Shown here piece after piece: positions 29,306 through 39,474 of a DNA stretch of 64,000 bases. The notes below the pieces were generated by a model. That model had not been told where the DNA came from. It was given only the letters and a program-made list of their open reading frames with translations, and did not search any database. A program made the position numbers and the translations under genes. The stretch's first letter is position 1. Each line of letters starts with the position of its first letter. This DNA is from Sulfurimicrobium sp. (GTDB lineage: Bacteria; Pseudomonadota; Gammaproteobacteria; Burkholderiales; Sulfuricellaceae): positions 1-64,000 of the forward strand of contig JAUSBJ010000033.1 in assembly GCA_030652035.1 (NCBI GenBank), read 5' to 3'.

Positions 29306-30499
29306 TCATGGCACACCTCGATACCGGGGCGGTGCGCGAATGAGTTGCATACGTGCCAAGGTATCGACGATCATCATCGCCGCACCACAGTCCGGGCAAA
29401 CGAAGGTCGGCGGGACGGGTTCGCTCAGCGTGTCAGAGCCACCGGGTACTTCATCGGCGGGAGCGACATGCAGCAGTTCGCGTGCCCGCGCGAGGTTCTC
29501 CCGGCGCCCGGTATTGGCGATCAAACCATAGTGACGGATGCGATGAAACCCACCCGGCAGCACATGCAACAGAAAGCGCCGCATGAATTCATCCGTCGTA
29601 AGCGTCATTGTCTTGTGGCGTGTTGCCCCCGCCTCTCGGTAATCCTTCCACCTGAAAGTCACACCGCGCTCGTCCACGGCAATGAGGCGTGAATTGGAGA
29701 TCGCCACCCGATGGGTATAGCGGGACAGATAAGCCAGCACCGCCGCAGGTCCGGCAAACGGGCGCTTGGCATAGACCACCCATTCGCACTGCCGCAGCGG
29801 TGCGAGCCAATCAGCGAATGCGGTCGCATCACTCAGATGCGCGTACTCACCGAAGAACTGTAACTGGCCGGCACGATGTACCTGCTCCAGCGCTTCCAGA
29901 AAGCGCCGCCTGAACAATCTCGACAGCACGCGCACCGACAGAAAGAAACCCGGCTTGCACGCAACCCAGCGCTCCCCATCGAATGACAGCCCCCCGCCAG
30001 GGACGATGCCATGCACATGCGGATGATGCGTCAGTGCCGATCCCCACGTGTGCAACACCAGCGTCGCGCCAATCCGGGCCCCCAGATGCTTGGGGTCGGC
30101 GGCGATGGTACGCAGCGTTTCCGCTGCGACCTCAAACAACAGACGATAGATCACCGCCTTGTTGGTGTAGGCGATGGCGCTGATGGGCGCGGGCAGGGTA
30201 AACACCACGTGGTAATAATCCACCGGCAGGAGCTCGGTCTGACGGGCTTCGAGCCACCGCTTGGCGGCGCTGGCCTGGCACTTGGGGCAATGCCGGTTGC
30301 GGCAGGAGTTGTAGGCGATCTCGTCGTGCTCACAGGCTGGACAATGCAACACATGTCCACCCAGCGCCGCGCTGCGGCACTGTTCAATGGCAGACATGAC
30401 CTTGAGTTGCCCCAGACTCAAATGCGTAGGCTGAGCCGCTCGCCATGCCGGACCATGGGCGCGGAAGATGTCCGCGACCTCCAGTGCGGGACGCACCAT
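29306..30499 (-). CDS. IS91-family transposase
   Basis: 397 residues. An N-terminal zinc finger (HCPACEHDEIAYNSCRNRHCPKC), the HUH motif THHPHVHGIVPGGG and the two catalytic tyrosines in AYLSRYTHRVAIS identify a Y2 rolling-circle transposase. The C-terminus has an extra C-x2-C (FVCPDCGAAMMIVD). All motifs are present, so the protein is probably active. Confidence 0.93.
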   Translation of the reverse strand: MVRPALEVADIFRAHGPAWRAAQPTHLSLGQLKVMSAIEQCRSAALGGHVLHCPACEHDEIAYNSCRNRHCPKCQASAAKRWLEARQTELLPVDYYHVVFTLPAPISAIAYTNKAVIYRLLFEVAAETLRTIAADPKHLGARIGATLVLHTWGSALTHHPHVHGIVPGGGLSFDGERWVACKPGFFLSVRVLSRLFRRRFLEALEQVHRAGQLQFFGEYAHLSDATAFADWLAPLRQCEWVVYAKRPFAGPAAVLAYLSRYTHRVAISNSRLIAVDERGVTFRWKDYREAGATRHKTMTLTTDEFMRRFLLHVLPGGFHRIRHYGLIANTGRRENLARARELLHVAPADEVPGGSDTLSEPVPPTFVCPDCGAAMMIVDTLARMQLIRAPPRYRGVP

Positions 30500-30519
30500 G
30501 ATCGTGAGCTACGTGACAT

Positions 30520-31395
30520 CTACACGGGATGCAGGCTATCCAGCGGACTGACCACTTCGCGCAGAATCTTGGTCGCCACTTGAGTATAGAGCGCCGTACT
30601 CTCAAGCTTCTTGTGTCCGAGCAAGACCTGTATCACGCGAATATCCACCTTCTGTTCCAGCAGGTGGGTGGCGAAGCTGTGGCGCAGGGTGTGCATCGAG
30701 ACACGCTTGTTAATCTGGGCAACCTTGGCCGCCTCGTGGATGACCCGGTTGAGCTGGCGCGTGCTGATCGGGTCAGCGGGGTCCTGGCCCGGAAACAACC
30801 AGCCGCCGTTGAGCATCCAACCCGCAGCGCGGGCGGTGCGCCACCAGGTGCGCAAGTTCTCGAGCAGGACAGGTGAGAGCATCGCGTAGCGATCCTTACT
30901 GCCTTTGGCCTGTTCAATGCGCAGGGTCATGCGTTCGCTATCGATGTCGCTGACTTTGAGCGCCGCCACTTCGCTAACGCGCAATCCTGCGCCGTAGGCA
31001 ACGGAGAGTGCGGTCTGGTTCTTGAGGTTCCCGGCAGAGGCAATCAGGCGCGCGACTTCATCCGGACTCAGCACCACCGGAATCTTGCGCGGAACGTGCA
31101 CCGGATGCATGTGCCTCATTAATTCGGGGTGATCAAGGGTGCTCTCGAAGAAGAACTTCAGCCCGGTAATCGTGACGTTGAGTGAAATCGGCGAAATGCC
31201 GTGATCGACCAAGTGCAATTGGTAGCGCCGTAAATCTTCGGCTGTTGCGGTATCGGGCGAGCGTCCAAGCCAGCCGCAAAACCGACTCACGGTGCGGATG
31301 TAACCGCTCTGGGTCTTGGGGGAGAGTTTGCGCATCCGCATGTCGTCAAGTAAGCGTTGACGCAACGGACTGATGGTTTGTGTCGTTGAGTTCAT
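30520..31395 (-). CDS. IS91-associated tyrosine recombinase/integrase
   Basis: 291 residues from the ATG at 31395 (MNSTTQTISPLRQRLLDDM). The SAM-like core-binding domain is followed by the catalytic domain with Arg in GAGLRVSEVAALKV, H-x-x-R in MHTLRHSFATHLL, His in LLGHKKLESTALYTQV and the final Tyr in the same segment. It precedes the IS91 transposase with a 20-base gap. Confidence 0.9.
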   Translation of the reverse strand: MNSTTQTISPLRQRLLDDMRMRKLSPKTQSGYIRTVSRFCGWLGRSPDTATAEDLRRYQLHLVDHGISPISLNVTITGLKFFFESTLDHPELMRHMHPVHVPRKIPVVLSPDEVARLIASAGNLKNQTALSVAYGAGLRVSEVAALKVSDIDSERMTLRIEQAKGSKDRYAMLSPVLLENLRTWWRTARAAGWMLNGGWLFPGQDPADPISTRQLNRVIHEAAKVAQINKRVSMHTLRHSFATHLLEQKVDIRVIQVLLGHKKLESTALYTQVATKILREVVSPLDSLHPV

Positions 31396-31594
31396 GATGC
31401 TGCTCCTGTCGAAAAATGAGGCGGATTGCCTCACTTCTCAACATAAGCAGCGGTGCGCTTCTGTCAACTATCCACCGGTGCCGAATCGGAGAGATAATTA
31501 CCGCGCGAGCGGTTTAGTCCAACGACCCGAAACAGCCGGTCCCGTTAATAGCGACGAACATCCGCTTTTCGGCCTTATGGAAAGCTTCACATAA

Positions 31595-32121
31595 GGCCGA
31601 TTATGCATAGTCGCTGATTATGGAAAGTTGTTGAAGGTGGCAGTGAGCAGATGCAGGTGACCGCAAGGGTTTCCAGAGGCAGGCCTCAATATATGCTCGA
31701 CATAATCTCGACGGTGATTTGAAGTAACGGCTCCATTTCAGGAGACCGTTATGACTATCTCAACGACGAGCGGGGATACGCCGAATTCCCCGGAAGCCTC
31801 GGCATACATCACAGAAGAATTTTGCGACGCTACGATGAACATCTGCAGGATGTTCGCGGGCTGGCCGCCGGTACGCGCAAAGGTCGGCTGACCACGTACA
31901 TCACGTTGAGGCCGACTTGGCGATGAAGGAACGTGCCTTGGCCAGACTTCATGAATCCAGTTCGAAGATCCTGCGCTATCGGGCACCTGACTCGTTGCTC
32001 AACTTCTTGCAAACCCTGTGATTATGAGAAGTACGCGATGCGCGCCATCGCCAATCGATCAGACCTTGGCGCGTGTTTCAACAAGCTACTTTCCATAATC
32101 GGCGGCTATGCATAATCGGCC
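31595..32121. mobile_element. Small element with ~40-bp terminal inverted repeats (internally deleted, MITE-like)
   Basis: Ends 31595-31634 and 32078-32121 are imperfect reverse complements sharing GGCCGATTATGCATAG, CGC, GATTATGGAAAGT and TGTTGA in the same order. The interior of about 440 bases carries the start and the end of a tyrosine integrase with the catalytic part missing. A further fold-back (GGCCTTATG with CATAAGGCC) abuts the left end at 31571-31598. It cannot move by itself. Parent element and target duplication could not be determined. Confidence 0.75.
31747..32021 (+). pseudogene. Tyrosine integrase remnant, N- and C-terminal pieces joined
   Basis: From 31747 one frame reads RYDYLNDERGYAEFPG followed by LRRYDEHLQDVRGLAAGTRKGRL, the N-terminal DNA-binding part of a tyrosine integrase. 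About 30 bases later another frame gives VEADLAMKERALARL and then YRAPDSLLNFLQTL to the stop at 32021, the usual C-terminal tail of such integrases. The central R, H-x-x-R and most of the catalytic domain are gone. Confidence 0.7.
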
Positions 32122-32189
32122 AAAGCAGACGTACAGATTTGAGGTTTAAAGGTGTGGTACCAGCCCTGCATCATGCCCGGAATTTTTAC

Positions 32190-33113
32190 TTATAGCGCTG
32201 TGCAGATTTGTGGAGCCACATCTGGCTGGGTGTTCGCCGCCGCCGTGTTGTGATCGAGTAGCCATTTGGCGAGACGTAGCGGCAAGCTGTCGTGGCGCAA
32301 CGTGGCACGCCAAATCACATAGAGCGTTTTGCATATCGGGTCGCCTTCAAGAGGGATGGCGCGCAATGTCCCGACACGGCATTCCTCGACGACGGTGTTG
32401 GACAGCACAATCGATACGCCTAAACCGGCTTGAACCCATCGCTTCACTGCTTCAGTGCTGCCTAGTTGCATCGCCCCTTGTACGCCGCACATGGCTTCAC
32501 CCATGTGATGCACAAGCAATCTACCCGTGCCAGTGCCGGGTTCGCCACCCAAAAAGGGCACATCCCTTAACATGGCTCGAGGCACTTCGGGCAACTTCGC
32601 CCACGGATGATCGGGCGCCACGATCACCACCAATTTCTCCTGCCGCCATGGGCGCGCAATATAGCCAGGGCGATCATCCCACCATTCCATAGTGGCGACA
32701 TCAATTTCACCACACTCCAGTTTGTCGGCAATGGCCGGATTTTGATGGATAACGATTTCGACTGGATATTGTCCACCCGTCTTCGCCAGAAACGACTTAA
32801 CGTAGGGCTGCAGCAGATAGATGCCAATGTTGGAACTGGCACCAATGCTAATCGCCTGGTGGCGAGACAGATTCAGGGCGCGCGCGTTTACATGCATCAG
32901 GCTTTCAGCGTGTGGCAGCAACGCTATGCCTGCTCCGGTCGGAGAGCAACCGCTGTGGGAACGCTCAATCAAGCATGTGTTAAGCACCCGCTCGAGTTTC
33001 TGAATGTGCTGCGACACCGTGGCCTGCGACAGAGAGCGTTCGTGCGCCGCTGCGCGGAAGTTTCGGGTACGGAGCACCGCCAGAAAACTGGCGATGTGCT
33101 CAAGGTTCAGCAT
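32190..33113 (-). CDS. ptxE: LysR-type regulator of the phosphite operon, PtxE-like
   Basis: 307 residues. The N-terminal helix-turn-helix is HIASFLAVLRTRNFRAAAHERSLSQATVSQHIQKLERVL; a C-terminal periplasmic-binding-like effector domain follows. In Pseudomonas stutzeri ptxABCDE the fifth gene is a LysR regulator, and here too it is last, 2 bases after ptxD. The assignment rests on family plus position. Confidence 0.85.
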   Translation of the reverse strand: MLNLEHIASFLAVLRTRNFRAAAHERSLSQATVSQHIQKLERVLNTCLIERSHSGCSPTGAGIALLPHAESLMHVNARALNLSRHQAISIGASSNIGIYLLQPYVKSFLAKTGGQYPVEIVIHQNPAIADKLECGEIDVATMEWWDDRPGYIARPWRQEKLVVIVAPDHPWAKLPEVPRAMLRDVPFLGGEPGTGTGRLLVHHMGEAMCGVQGAMQLGSTEAVKRWVQAGLGVSIVLSNTVVEECRVGTLRAIPLEGDPICKTLYVIWRATLRHDSLPLRLAKWLLDHNTAAANTQPDVAPQICTAL

Positions 33114-33115
33114 CG

Positions 33116-34123
33116 TCAGGCGCTCACCTTTGCTTCTGGTCGGTTGATCGCGCCCTGCGGAGCTTCACCGCGTAGAACCTGGAGGATATTGCGCGCCGCT
33201 TCGAGCTCAATCTCGAGTCGTACCGAGTCCACTGCCGAGCCGATATGGGGGGTGAACAAGGTGCGCTCCATGTCTTCCAGCAGTTTCTGGGGTATGGCGT
33301 GCGGGCGATTTGGACGTGCCCATTCCTCCATTTCGAACACATCGGCCGCATAACCGGCCAGCCGACCGGAGGCGAGTGCTTCTATCACAGCTTGTTCGTC
33401 CACTACCGAGCCGCGGCATGCGTTAATCAGGTAGGCGCCCATCTTCATCTGTGCGAGCACACTGGCGTCGATCATATGCAGCGTTTCATCGCGGTACGGC
33501 ACCATCGGCACGACGAAATCGCTGATGGCGAGTAGCGCTGCCAGATCTACACGTTCGAGGTTCCACTGCGTTTCTTTCTCCTTAGGGAGCGCCATCGGAT
33601 CACTGTACAACACTCGCATCTCGTATCCGACCAAACGCTGGGCGATAGCCCGACCGACCGCGCCCATGCCGATGAGGCCTATGGTCTTGCCAGTGAGTCC
33701 CGCGCCATAGAGCACCGGTCTCCAGCCATTAAACTGACCACTGCGCATAAAGCGATCACCAGCGAGTACGTTGCGCGTCAGACCGATGAGCAGACCGATG
33801 GTCAACTCCGCCGTCGGGATGGTGAGCAAGTCTGGCACGTTGGTGATCCACACGCTGTGTCGGGTGCAGGCATCGACGTCGTAGTTATCGTAGCCTTTAA
33901 GCGCGCAGCCGATTACCCGCAGCTGTGGGCAGGCACGTAGAAACGCCTCGTCCACGCTATCCGGCATGAAGGTCATAATGGCTTCGGCGTTTTGGGCGCG
34001 TCGCAATATCTCGTCTCGCGTCAGGGTGTCATCGGTAGTGTTAGGAATGACCTCGCATTGATCGGACAGCAGTTCGATAACCTCGGGATGCACGCGGTGG
34101 GTAAGGATGACTTTCGGTTTCAT
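33116..34123 (-). CDS. ptxD: NAD-dependent phosphite (phosphonate) dehydrogenase PtxD
   Basis: 335 residues from the ATG at 34123 ([15 protein letters not shown]). D-2-hydroxyacid dehydrogenase fold with GMGAVG at about 152-157. Catalytic residues known from P. stutzeri PtxD are conserved: Lys76 (GCALKGYDN), Arg237 ([10 protein letters not shown]), Glu266 ([11 protein letters not shown]) and the His of TPHIGSAV. Asp175 takes the place of Glu175 that favours NAD. The [14 protein letters not shown] block and FMPD segment are PtxD-specific within the family. It oxidises phosphite to phosphate with NAD. Confidence 0.93.
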   Translation of the reverse strand: MKPKVILTHRVHPEVIELLSDQCEVIPNTTDDTLTRDEILRRAQNAEAIMTFMPDSVDEAFLRACPQLRVIGCALKGYDNYDVDACTRHSVWITNVPDLLTIPTAELTIGLLIGLTRNVLAGDRFMRSGQFNGWRPVLYGAGLTGKTIGLIGMGAVGRAIAQRLVGYEMRVLYSDPMALPKEKETQWNLERVDLAALLAISDFVVPMVPYRDETLHMIDASVLAQMKMGAYLINACRGSVVDEQAVIEALASGRLAGYAADVFEMEEWARPNRPHAIPQKLLEDMERTLFTPHIGSAVDSVRLEIELEAARNILQVLRGEAPQGAINRPEAKVSA

Positions 34124-34140
34124 TTTTTCGTAGTCCAGTT

Positions 34141-34938
34141 TTATTTGAATCGATTTCTCAGCGCGCCGCTGAAGGCATCCACTAACGTCACCATCACCAA
34201 TATCACCAGTAACAATGCCGAGACGTCCTGGTACTGCATGATGCGTAGCGAGCCCATCAGTTCGAAACCGATGCCACCGGCGCCGACCATGCCCATCACA
34301 GTGGATGCGCGGAAGTTGTACTCCCAACGATAAACAGAAATGTCCGCCATCTGCGGCAGAACCTGCGGCAGGACCCCGTGCAAGATCACCTGCAGCGGTG
34401 TGCCGCCGGCGGCGCGAGCCGCCTCGATCGGCGCTTCGTCGGTATGCTCGATAGCCTCGGCGAAGAATTTTCCGACCATACCGATTGAGTGTAGACCCAG
34501 CGCCAGAACGCCGGGCAGAGCGCCGAAACCGACCGCGGCTACGAAGATGATGCCCAGGATCAGTTCCGGGACGGAGCGCAGGGCGTTCAGCATTCCGCGC
34601 GCAGTCTGATACACGACCGGGTGCGGTGTGGTGTTACGCGCCGCCAGAAACGCGAGCGGCACCGAGAACACCACCGCCAACGCCGTGCCGGCGACGCTCA
34701 TGGCGAGCGTGTCGAAAAGTGGCTTGATCCAGTTGCGCCAGTCGTTGAAATTGGGCGGCAACATTTCGCCCAGCAAACTGAAAAGGCTAGGCACGCCCTC
34801 CGCCAGACGTGCGCCGTCGAACAACCCAACGTAATAGGCGCACACTAGAATAACGCCGAACACCCCGGCGAGCCGTAGCGCATCGCGATTCCAGGCGCGC
34901 TGCTCGGCGCCAAGCAGCTGATCGTAACTTTGCGACAT
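34141..34938 (-). CDS. ptxC: Phosphite ABC transporter permease PtxC (PhnE-like)
   Basis: 265 residues, several TM helices and the BPD-transport motif around [30 protein letters not shown] (E-A-A-x3-G). It closes with helices [19 protein letters not shown] and [17 protein letters not shown]. PhnE-type permeases move phosphonate or phosphite; the next gene, ptxD, makes phosphite the likely substrate. Confidence 0.9.
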   Translation of the reverse strand: MSQSYDQLLGAEQRAWNRDALRLAGVFGVILVCAYYVGLFDGARLAEGVPSLFSLLGEMLPPNFNDWRNWIKPLFDTLAMSVAGTALAVVFSVPLAFLAARNTTPHPVVYQTARGMLNALRSVPELILGIIFVAAVGFGALPGVLALGLHSIGMVGKFFAEAIEHTDEAPIEAARAAGGTPLQVILHGVLPQVLPQMADISVYRWEYNFRASTVMGMVGAGGIGFELMGSLRIMQYQDVSALLLVILVMVTLVDAFSGALRNRFK

Positions 34939-34955
34939 GACTATCCCCTATCCGC

Positions 34956-35813
<858 letters not shown>

Positions 35814-36620
35814 TTAGTCCTCGATGGTTGCGAATTCGTAAAAAGGTGCTGAAGGTGTAACGGATGTGACTGGTGCAGCAACGCTGTGTCCAGTCTGTTG
35901 ATAGATGGTCTGAAGCGTGGCCGGCGTTAGTCCGTCCGGCGCGCCATCGAATACCACATGCCCGTGCGCGAGGCCGATGACGCGGTCGGCATAGGCCTGC
36001 GCCAGGTCAACTTGGTGCAAGCTGACCACAGTGGTAATGCCATCCTCGCGGCCGATGCGCAGCAACTGCGCTAACACATTATGCGAAGTCGCCGGATCGA
36101 GGCTCGCTACCGGTTCGTCGCCGAGCATTAGGCGCGGTCGCTGCGCAAGCGCACGGGCGATACCGACGCGCTGCTGCTGACCACCGCTCAACCGATCGGC
36201 GCGCTCCAGCGCCTTGTGCAGCAGACCGACGCGCTCCAGGCATTCGAGAGCGATGCGCCGTTCCGCCAGCGGCAGCGGGAACATGCTGCGCAGCGCCGAG
36301 TGATAGCCGATGCGGCCGAGTAATACATTAGCGAGGGCGCTTTGTCGGCCAATCAACTGGTGCTGCTGGAAGATCATCCCGGTATGCTTGCGGTGTTCGT
36401 GCAACCGACGACGGGTGTCGAGACTGCCCAATCCCTCAACCGTGACACTCCCCCCGGAAGGTGGCGTCAGTTGGTTGAGGCAGCGCAGCAGCGTGGATTT
36501 GCCGGCCCCTGAGGCTCCCAGCAAAACCGTGAACTCACCCTGTCGGAAGTGCAGCGAGGTCGGGTGCAGCGCCGTCATACCGCCAGGAAAAGTGACATGG
36601 ACATCGTTCATCTGGATCAT
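35814..36620 (-). CDS. ptxA: Phosphite ABC transporter ATPase PtxA (PhnC-like)
   Basis: 268 residues. Walker A LLGASGAGKSTLLR, Q-loop MIFQQHQLIG, signature LSGGQQQRVGIARAL, Walker B LMLGDEPVASLDP and the H-loop TVVSLHQVD are all present. First gene of the ptxABCDE operon. A Pho-box-like site lies about 117 bases upstream on the same strand, which suggests induction by phosphate starvation. Confidence 0.93.
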   Translation of the reverse strand: MIQMNDVHVTFPGGMTALHPTSLHFRQGEFTVLLGASGAGKSTLLRCLNQLTPPSGGSVTVEGLGSLDTRRRLHEHRKHTGMIFQQHQLIGRQSALANVLLGRIGYHSALRSMFPLPLAERRIALECLERVGLLHKALERADRLSGGQQQRVGIARALAQRPRLMLGDEPVASLDPATSHNVLAQLLRIGREDGITTVVSLHQVDLAQAYADRVIGLAHGHVVFDGAPDGLTPATLQTIYQQTGHSVAAPVTSVTPSAPFYEFATIED

Positions 36621-36736
36621 GGTGCCTCCCTCGCATCAAAAATAAGATTCGATTTCATCATCAAGGCGCGTCAAGATTCACGAAATCCAATAAATGGAAG
36701 CCTAGACGCTTTACGTAACAGGAAGGTGAACGTTGT

Positions 36737-36754
36737 TTGACGGATTTATGACGG
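36737..36754 (-). promoter_or_regulatory. Pho-box-like site upstream of ptxA
   Basis: On the minus strand it reads CCGTCATAAATCCGTCAA: two direct CNGTCA-type half sites 11 bases apart, close to the PhoB consensus CTGTCATAAAACTGTCAC. It is correctly oriented toward ptxA. Inference from the consensus; no second box found. Confidence 0.6.
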
Positions 36755-36791
36755 GAACGCAGATGGGTACCCGCCAACCCCATCCAAGGAT

Positions 36792-36807
36792 TGTTGCCTT
36801 CGCGACA
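36792..36807 (+). promoter_or_regulatory. NifA upstream activator sequence 1 for nifB
   Basis: TGTTGCCTTCGCGACA fits TGT-N10-ACA. It lies 108 bases before the -24 element of nifB. Confidence 0.75.
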
Positions 36808-36830
36808 ATTCGTTCTCGTCTAATCTTCCA

Positions 36831-36846
36831 TGTCATGTTTACGACA
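36831..36846 (+). promoter_or_regulatory. NifA upstream activator sequence 2 for nifB
   Basis: TGTCATGTTTACGACA fits TGT-N10-ACA. It lies 39 bases after site 1, so the two sit within about half a helical turn of the same face (39 bases is 3.7 turns), and 69 bases before the -24 element. Confidence 0.7.
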
Positions 36847-36914
36847 CCACAGAGCTACTCTCAACACGACAATTAAATCCCATATTTTCATGCACTTAAT
36901 AAAATAATCACCAG

Positions 36915-36930
36915 TGGCACGCTTGTTGCA
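36915..36930 (+). promoter_or_regulatory. Sigma-54 promoter of the nifB operon
   Basis: TGGCACGCTTGTTGCA is a full consensus match, GG (36916-36917) and GC (36928-36929) ten bases apart, 36 bases upstream of nifB. The 345-base ptxA-nifB gap thus holds a Pho box facing left and a NifA-dependent promoter facing right. Confidence 0.93.
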
Positions 36931-36965
36931 GATAGAACTGCAAACCCAAACGAAGGGAGCAAGCC

Positions 36966-38471
36966 ATGCCACCGAAAGTCATACCCATATTCGAACACGC
37001 GGCAGCCGCCTCATCCGGCTGCGGAAGCAAGGGTGGTTCCGGCAAGTCGAGCTGCGGCTCGGGCGCCGGCCAGGGCGATCTGTCTCCGGAAATCTGGGAC
37101 AAGGTCAAGAACCATCCCTGCTACAGCGAGCAGGCGCACCACCACTTCGCGCGCATGCACGTCGCGGTGGCCCCGGCCTGCAACATCCAGTGCAACTATT
37201 GCAACCGCAAGTACGACTGCTCCAACGAGAGCCGTCCCGGCGTGGTGAGCGAGAAGCTGAGCCCGGAACTGGCGGCCAAGAAGGTGCTGGCGGTCGCTTC
37301 CGAAGTGCCGCAACTGACCGTGGTCGGCATCGCCGGTCCTGGCGACGCGCTGGCCAATCCGGAAAAGACCTTCAAGACCTTCGAGCTGATCCAGAAAGGC
37401 GCGCCCGACATCCGCCTGTGTCTCTCGACCAACGGCCTGATGCTGCCGGACTACGTGCAGACCATTCAGGATTTCAACGTCGATCACGTCACCATCACCA
37501 TCAACATGGTGGACCCGGAAGTGGGCGAGGCTATCTACCCCTGGATCTACTACAACCGCAAGCGCTGGAAAGGCCGCGATGCCGCGAAGATCCTTGCCGA
37601 ACGCCAGATGGAAGGGCTCGAAATGCTGACTTCCAAGGGCATCCTGGTCAAGGTCAATTCGGTGATGATCCCCGGCGTCAACGACCAGCACCTGGTGGAA
37701 GTGAACCGCATGGTCAAGTCCAAGGGCGCCTTCCTGCACAACATCATGCCGCTGATTTCCGAAGCCGAGCACGGCACTTACTACGGCCTCAGCGGCCAGC
37801 GCGGACCAAGCCCACAGGAACTGAAAAAGCTGCAGGACGATTGCGAGGGCGAGATGAACCTGATGCGCCATTGCCGCCAGTGCCGCGCCGATGCGGTGGG
37901 CCTGCTGGGCGAGGACCGCAGCGCGGAATTCACCAGCGAGAAGGTGGCGGAGATGGAAGTGAATTACGACGCCGAAGCGCGCCAGGCTTACCAGGCTTAC
38001 GTGGAAAAGGAGCGCCAGGATCAACAGGCGGCACTGCAAGGCGAACTAGCCGGACTGGGCAGCAGCGACATCCAGGCGCTGGTGGCGGTGGCGACCAAGG
38101 GCAGCGGGCGCATCAACCAACATTTCGGCCACGCCAGCGAGTTCCAGATTTACGAGCTGTCGGCGCAAGGCGCCAAGTTCGTCGGCCACCGCCGCGTGGA
38201 CCATTACTGCGAGGGCGGCTACGGCGAGGATGAGGTGCTGGAAACCGTCATCTCCGCCATCAACGACTGCGCGGCGGTGTTCGTCGCCAAGATCGGCCGC
38301 TGCCCGAAAGACGACCTGGAAAAGGCCGGCATCGAGCCGGTGGATGCCTACGCCCACGAGTACATCGAGCAATCCCTGATCGCCTGGTTCAAGGAATATC
38401 TGGCCCGCGGCGCAGGGCATGCAGAGCGCGGCGAGGGACGGTTGCGCCAGGGTGCGTACATCGCCGCGTGA
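36966..38471 (+). CDS. nifB: FeMo-cofactor biosynthesis protein NifB (radical SAM plus NifX-like domain)
   Basis: 501 residues. A Gly/Ser/Cys-rich N-terminal tail ([16 protein letters not shown]) is followed by the radical-SAM motif C72-x3-C76-x2-C79 ([15 protein letters not shown]) and [18 protein letters not shown]-terminal NifX/NafY-like domain starts around residue 350 ([26 protein letters not shown]). NifB makes NifB-co, the 8Fe core precursor of FeMo-co. It is preceded by a consensus NifA/sigma-54 promoter. The two-domain form is usual in Proteobacteria. Confidence 0.97.
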   Translation: MPPKVIPIFEHAAAASSGCGSKGGSGKSSCGSGAGQGDLSPEIWDKVKNHPCYSEQAHHHFARMHVAVAPACNIQCNYCNRKYDCSNESRPGVVSEKLSPELAAKKVLAVASEVPQLTVVGIAGPGDALANPEKTFKTFELIQKGAPDIRLCLSTNGLMLPDYVQTIQDFNVDHVTITINMVDPEVGEAIYPWIYYNRKRWKGRDAAKILAERQMEGLEMLTSKGILVKVNSVMIPGVNDQHLVEVNRMVKSKGAFLHNIMPLISEAEHGTYYGLSGQRGPSPQELKKLQDDCEGEMNLMRHCRQCRADAVGLLGEDRSAEFTSEKVAEMEVNYDAEARQAYQAYVEKERQDQQAALQGELAGLGSSDIQALVAVATKGSGRINQHFGHASEFQIYELSAQGAKFVGHRRVDHYCEGGYGEDEVLETVISAINDCAAVFVAKIGRCPKDDLEKAGIEPVDAYAHEYIEQSLIAWFKEYLARGAGHAERGEGRLRQGAYIAA

Positions 38472-38485
38472 ATTTAAAACCTTTT

Positions 38486-38612
38486 ACCGCAAAGGACGCC
38501 AAGGGCGCGAGGGAGATCAAGGACTTGAAGCAATGCCAGCCAATCCGGCGCGTAAGGCCACGGATCGATTAAGCCCTGGTTTTACCTTGCGAGCCTTCGC
38601 GTCCTTTGCGGT
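38486..38612. repeat. Inverted-repeat element, ACCGCAAAGGACGC family (copy 3)
   Basis: ACCGCAAAGGACGCCAAGGG on the left, CTTCGCGTCCTTTGCGGT on the right, about 80 bases of other sequence between. It lies between nifB and the ferredoxin gene. Confidence 0.8.
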
Positions 38613-38652
38613 GAGTCATGTTTTTTAGCTTTATTTTGATCAGGAGAACACC

Positions 38653-38865
38653 ATGCCATACAAAATCATCGCTTCCACCTGCACTGCCTGTACAGCCTGC
38701 GAGCCGGTCTGCCCCAATGTCGCCATCAAGGCCAAGAACGGCACTTACGTCATCGACCCCAAGAAATGTACCGAATGCGAGGGCGAAGACCCGCAATGCG
38801 TGGAAGTCTGCCCGGTGGACAACTGCGTGGTGATCGACAAGAGCGTGCCGCGTTACGTAATGTGA
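38653..38865 (+). CDS. 2[4Fe-4S] ferredoxin, nif-associated
   Basis: 70 residues with C-x2-C-x2-C-x3-C ([12 protein letters not shown]) and a second cluster motif with the longer loop C-x2-C-x8-C-x3-C ([20 protein letters not shown]). This is the FdxN/Alvin-type ferredoxin usually found next to nifB, a likely electron donor for NifB or nitrogenase. An AGGAG ribosome site lies before the ATG. Confidence 0.92.
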   Translation: MPYKIIASTCTACTACEPVCPNVAIKAKNGTYVIDPKKCTECEGEDPQCVEVCPVDNCVVIDKSVPRYVM

Positions 38866-38870
38866 TTTAG

Positions 38871-38938
38871 CGGTCAGCCATCAGAAAAACTGCGGCGCAG
38901 CCGCACAAAACCGCTGATAGCTGACCGCTGATAGCCAA
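38871..38938. repeat. Intergenic inverted repeat
   Basis: GCGGTCAGCCATCAG on the left is mirrored by CTGATAGCTGACCGC on the right, with CTGCGGCGCAGCCGCA forming its own hairpin at the centre. Related words (GATCAGCTTTCAGC, GCTGACCGC) recur at 41218-41262. Confidence 0.65.
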
Positions 38939-38955
38939 CAAACAAGGAAAACATC

Positions 38956-39336
38956 ATGAATCTGACTGTCACTCCCAAGGCCGAAAATTTCATGCGCCGC
39001 ATGGTGCGTTTCGGGCTGCTGGGGAAAAAAGCCGGTTTCCGGCTGGTGGTGAGCCCGGGCGGATGCTCCGGCCTGAGCTCGGAATTCACCATCGAGTCCG
39101 GACCGCAATTCGGCGATTACGTGCTTGAACTGGTCGATCTCAATGTGTTCCTGCCAGAATCCAGCCGCGAATTGCTGGAGGGCTACACCATCGATTTTGC
39201 CGACACCATGATGGATACCGGCCTCAAGTTCTTCAACCCCAATGCGCGCGGCATATGCGGTTGCGGCACGAGCGCGCCGGGCGACAACGATCCGATGGTG
39301 TCTACGGTCAGCATCGCCAGCATCGCGCGGCGTTAA
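38956..39336 (+). CDS. IscA/HesB-type iron-sulfur assembly protein
   Basis: 126 residues. The A-type carrier cysteines are in VSPGGCSGLSSEF and the C-terminal GICGCGTSAP. NifIscA-type proteins supply Fe-S clusters or iron for nitrogenase maturation. It is in the nifB operon between the ferredoxin and the LRV protein. Confidence 0.9.
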   Translation: MNLTVTPKAENFMRRMVRFGLLGKKAGFRLVVSPGGCSGLSSEFTIESGPQFGDYVLELVDLNVFLPESSRELLEGYTIDFADTMMDTGLKFFNPNARGICGCGTSAPGDNDPMVSTVSIASIARR

Positions 39337-39474
39337 CATGAAACTCGCGAAGCGAACCTGTGCCCCTTATCTCGACGGATTGAGCGGCTTTGCCGCCACT
39401 CCCGGCGGGGACACTCCTTGCGGGTGCGCCCTTTGGGAGAGAGTCAGGAGAGAGGGTTGCGTGGCGCAAGGAAA

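Larger units (their letters stand above)
29306..31434 (-). mobile_element. IS91-type element (Y2 transposase plus accessory integrase)
   Basis: Two adjacent minus-strand genes, a tyrosine integrase (31395-30520) followed by an IS91-type transposase (30499-29306), the arrangement of many betaproteobacterial IS91 relatives. Both are intact. IS91 elements move by rolling circle and have no terminal inverted repeats, so exact ends are unknown. It lies between nifA and the ptx operon. Confidence 0.85.

Noticed and set aside
35814-36620. Phosphonate C-P lyase transport operon (phnCDE)
   Set aside because: No phnF-P genes follow; instead the dehydrogenase has PtxD residues and a LysR gene completes the ptx order.
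36914-38233. A 439-codon open frame overlapping nifB
   Set aside because: Arg/Gly/Pro-rich translation with no family resemblance; nifB in the other frame has all expected motifs and its own promoter and ribosome site.
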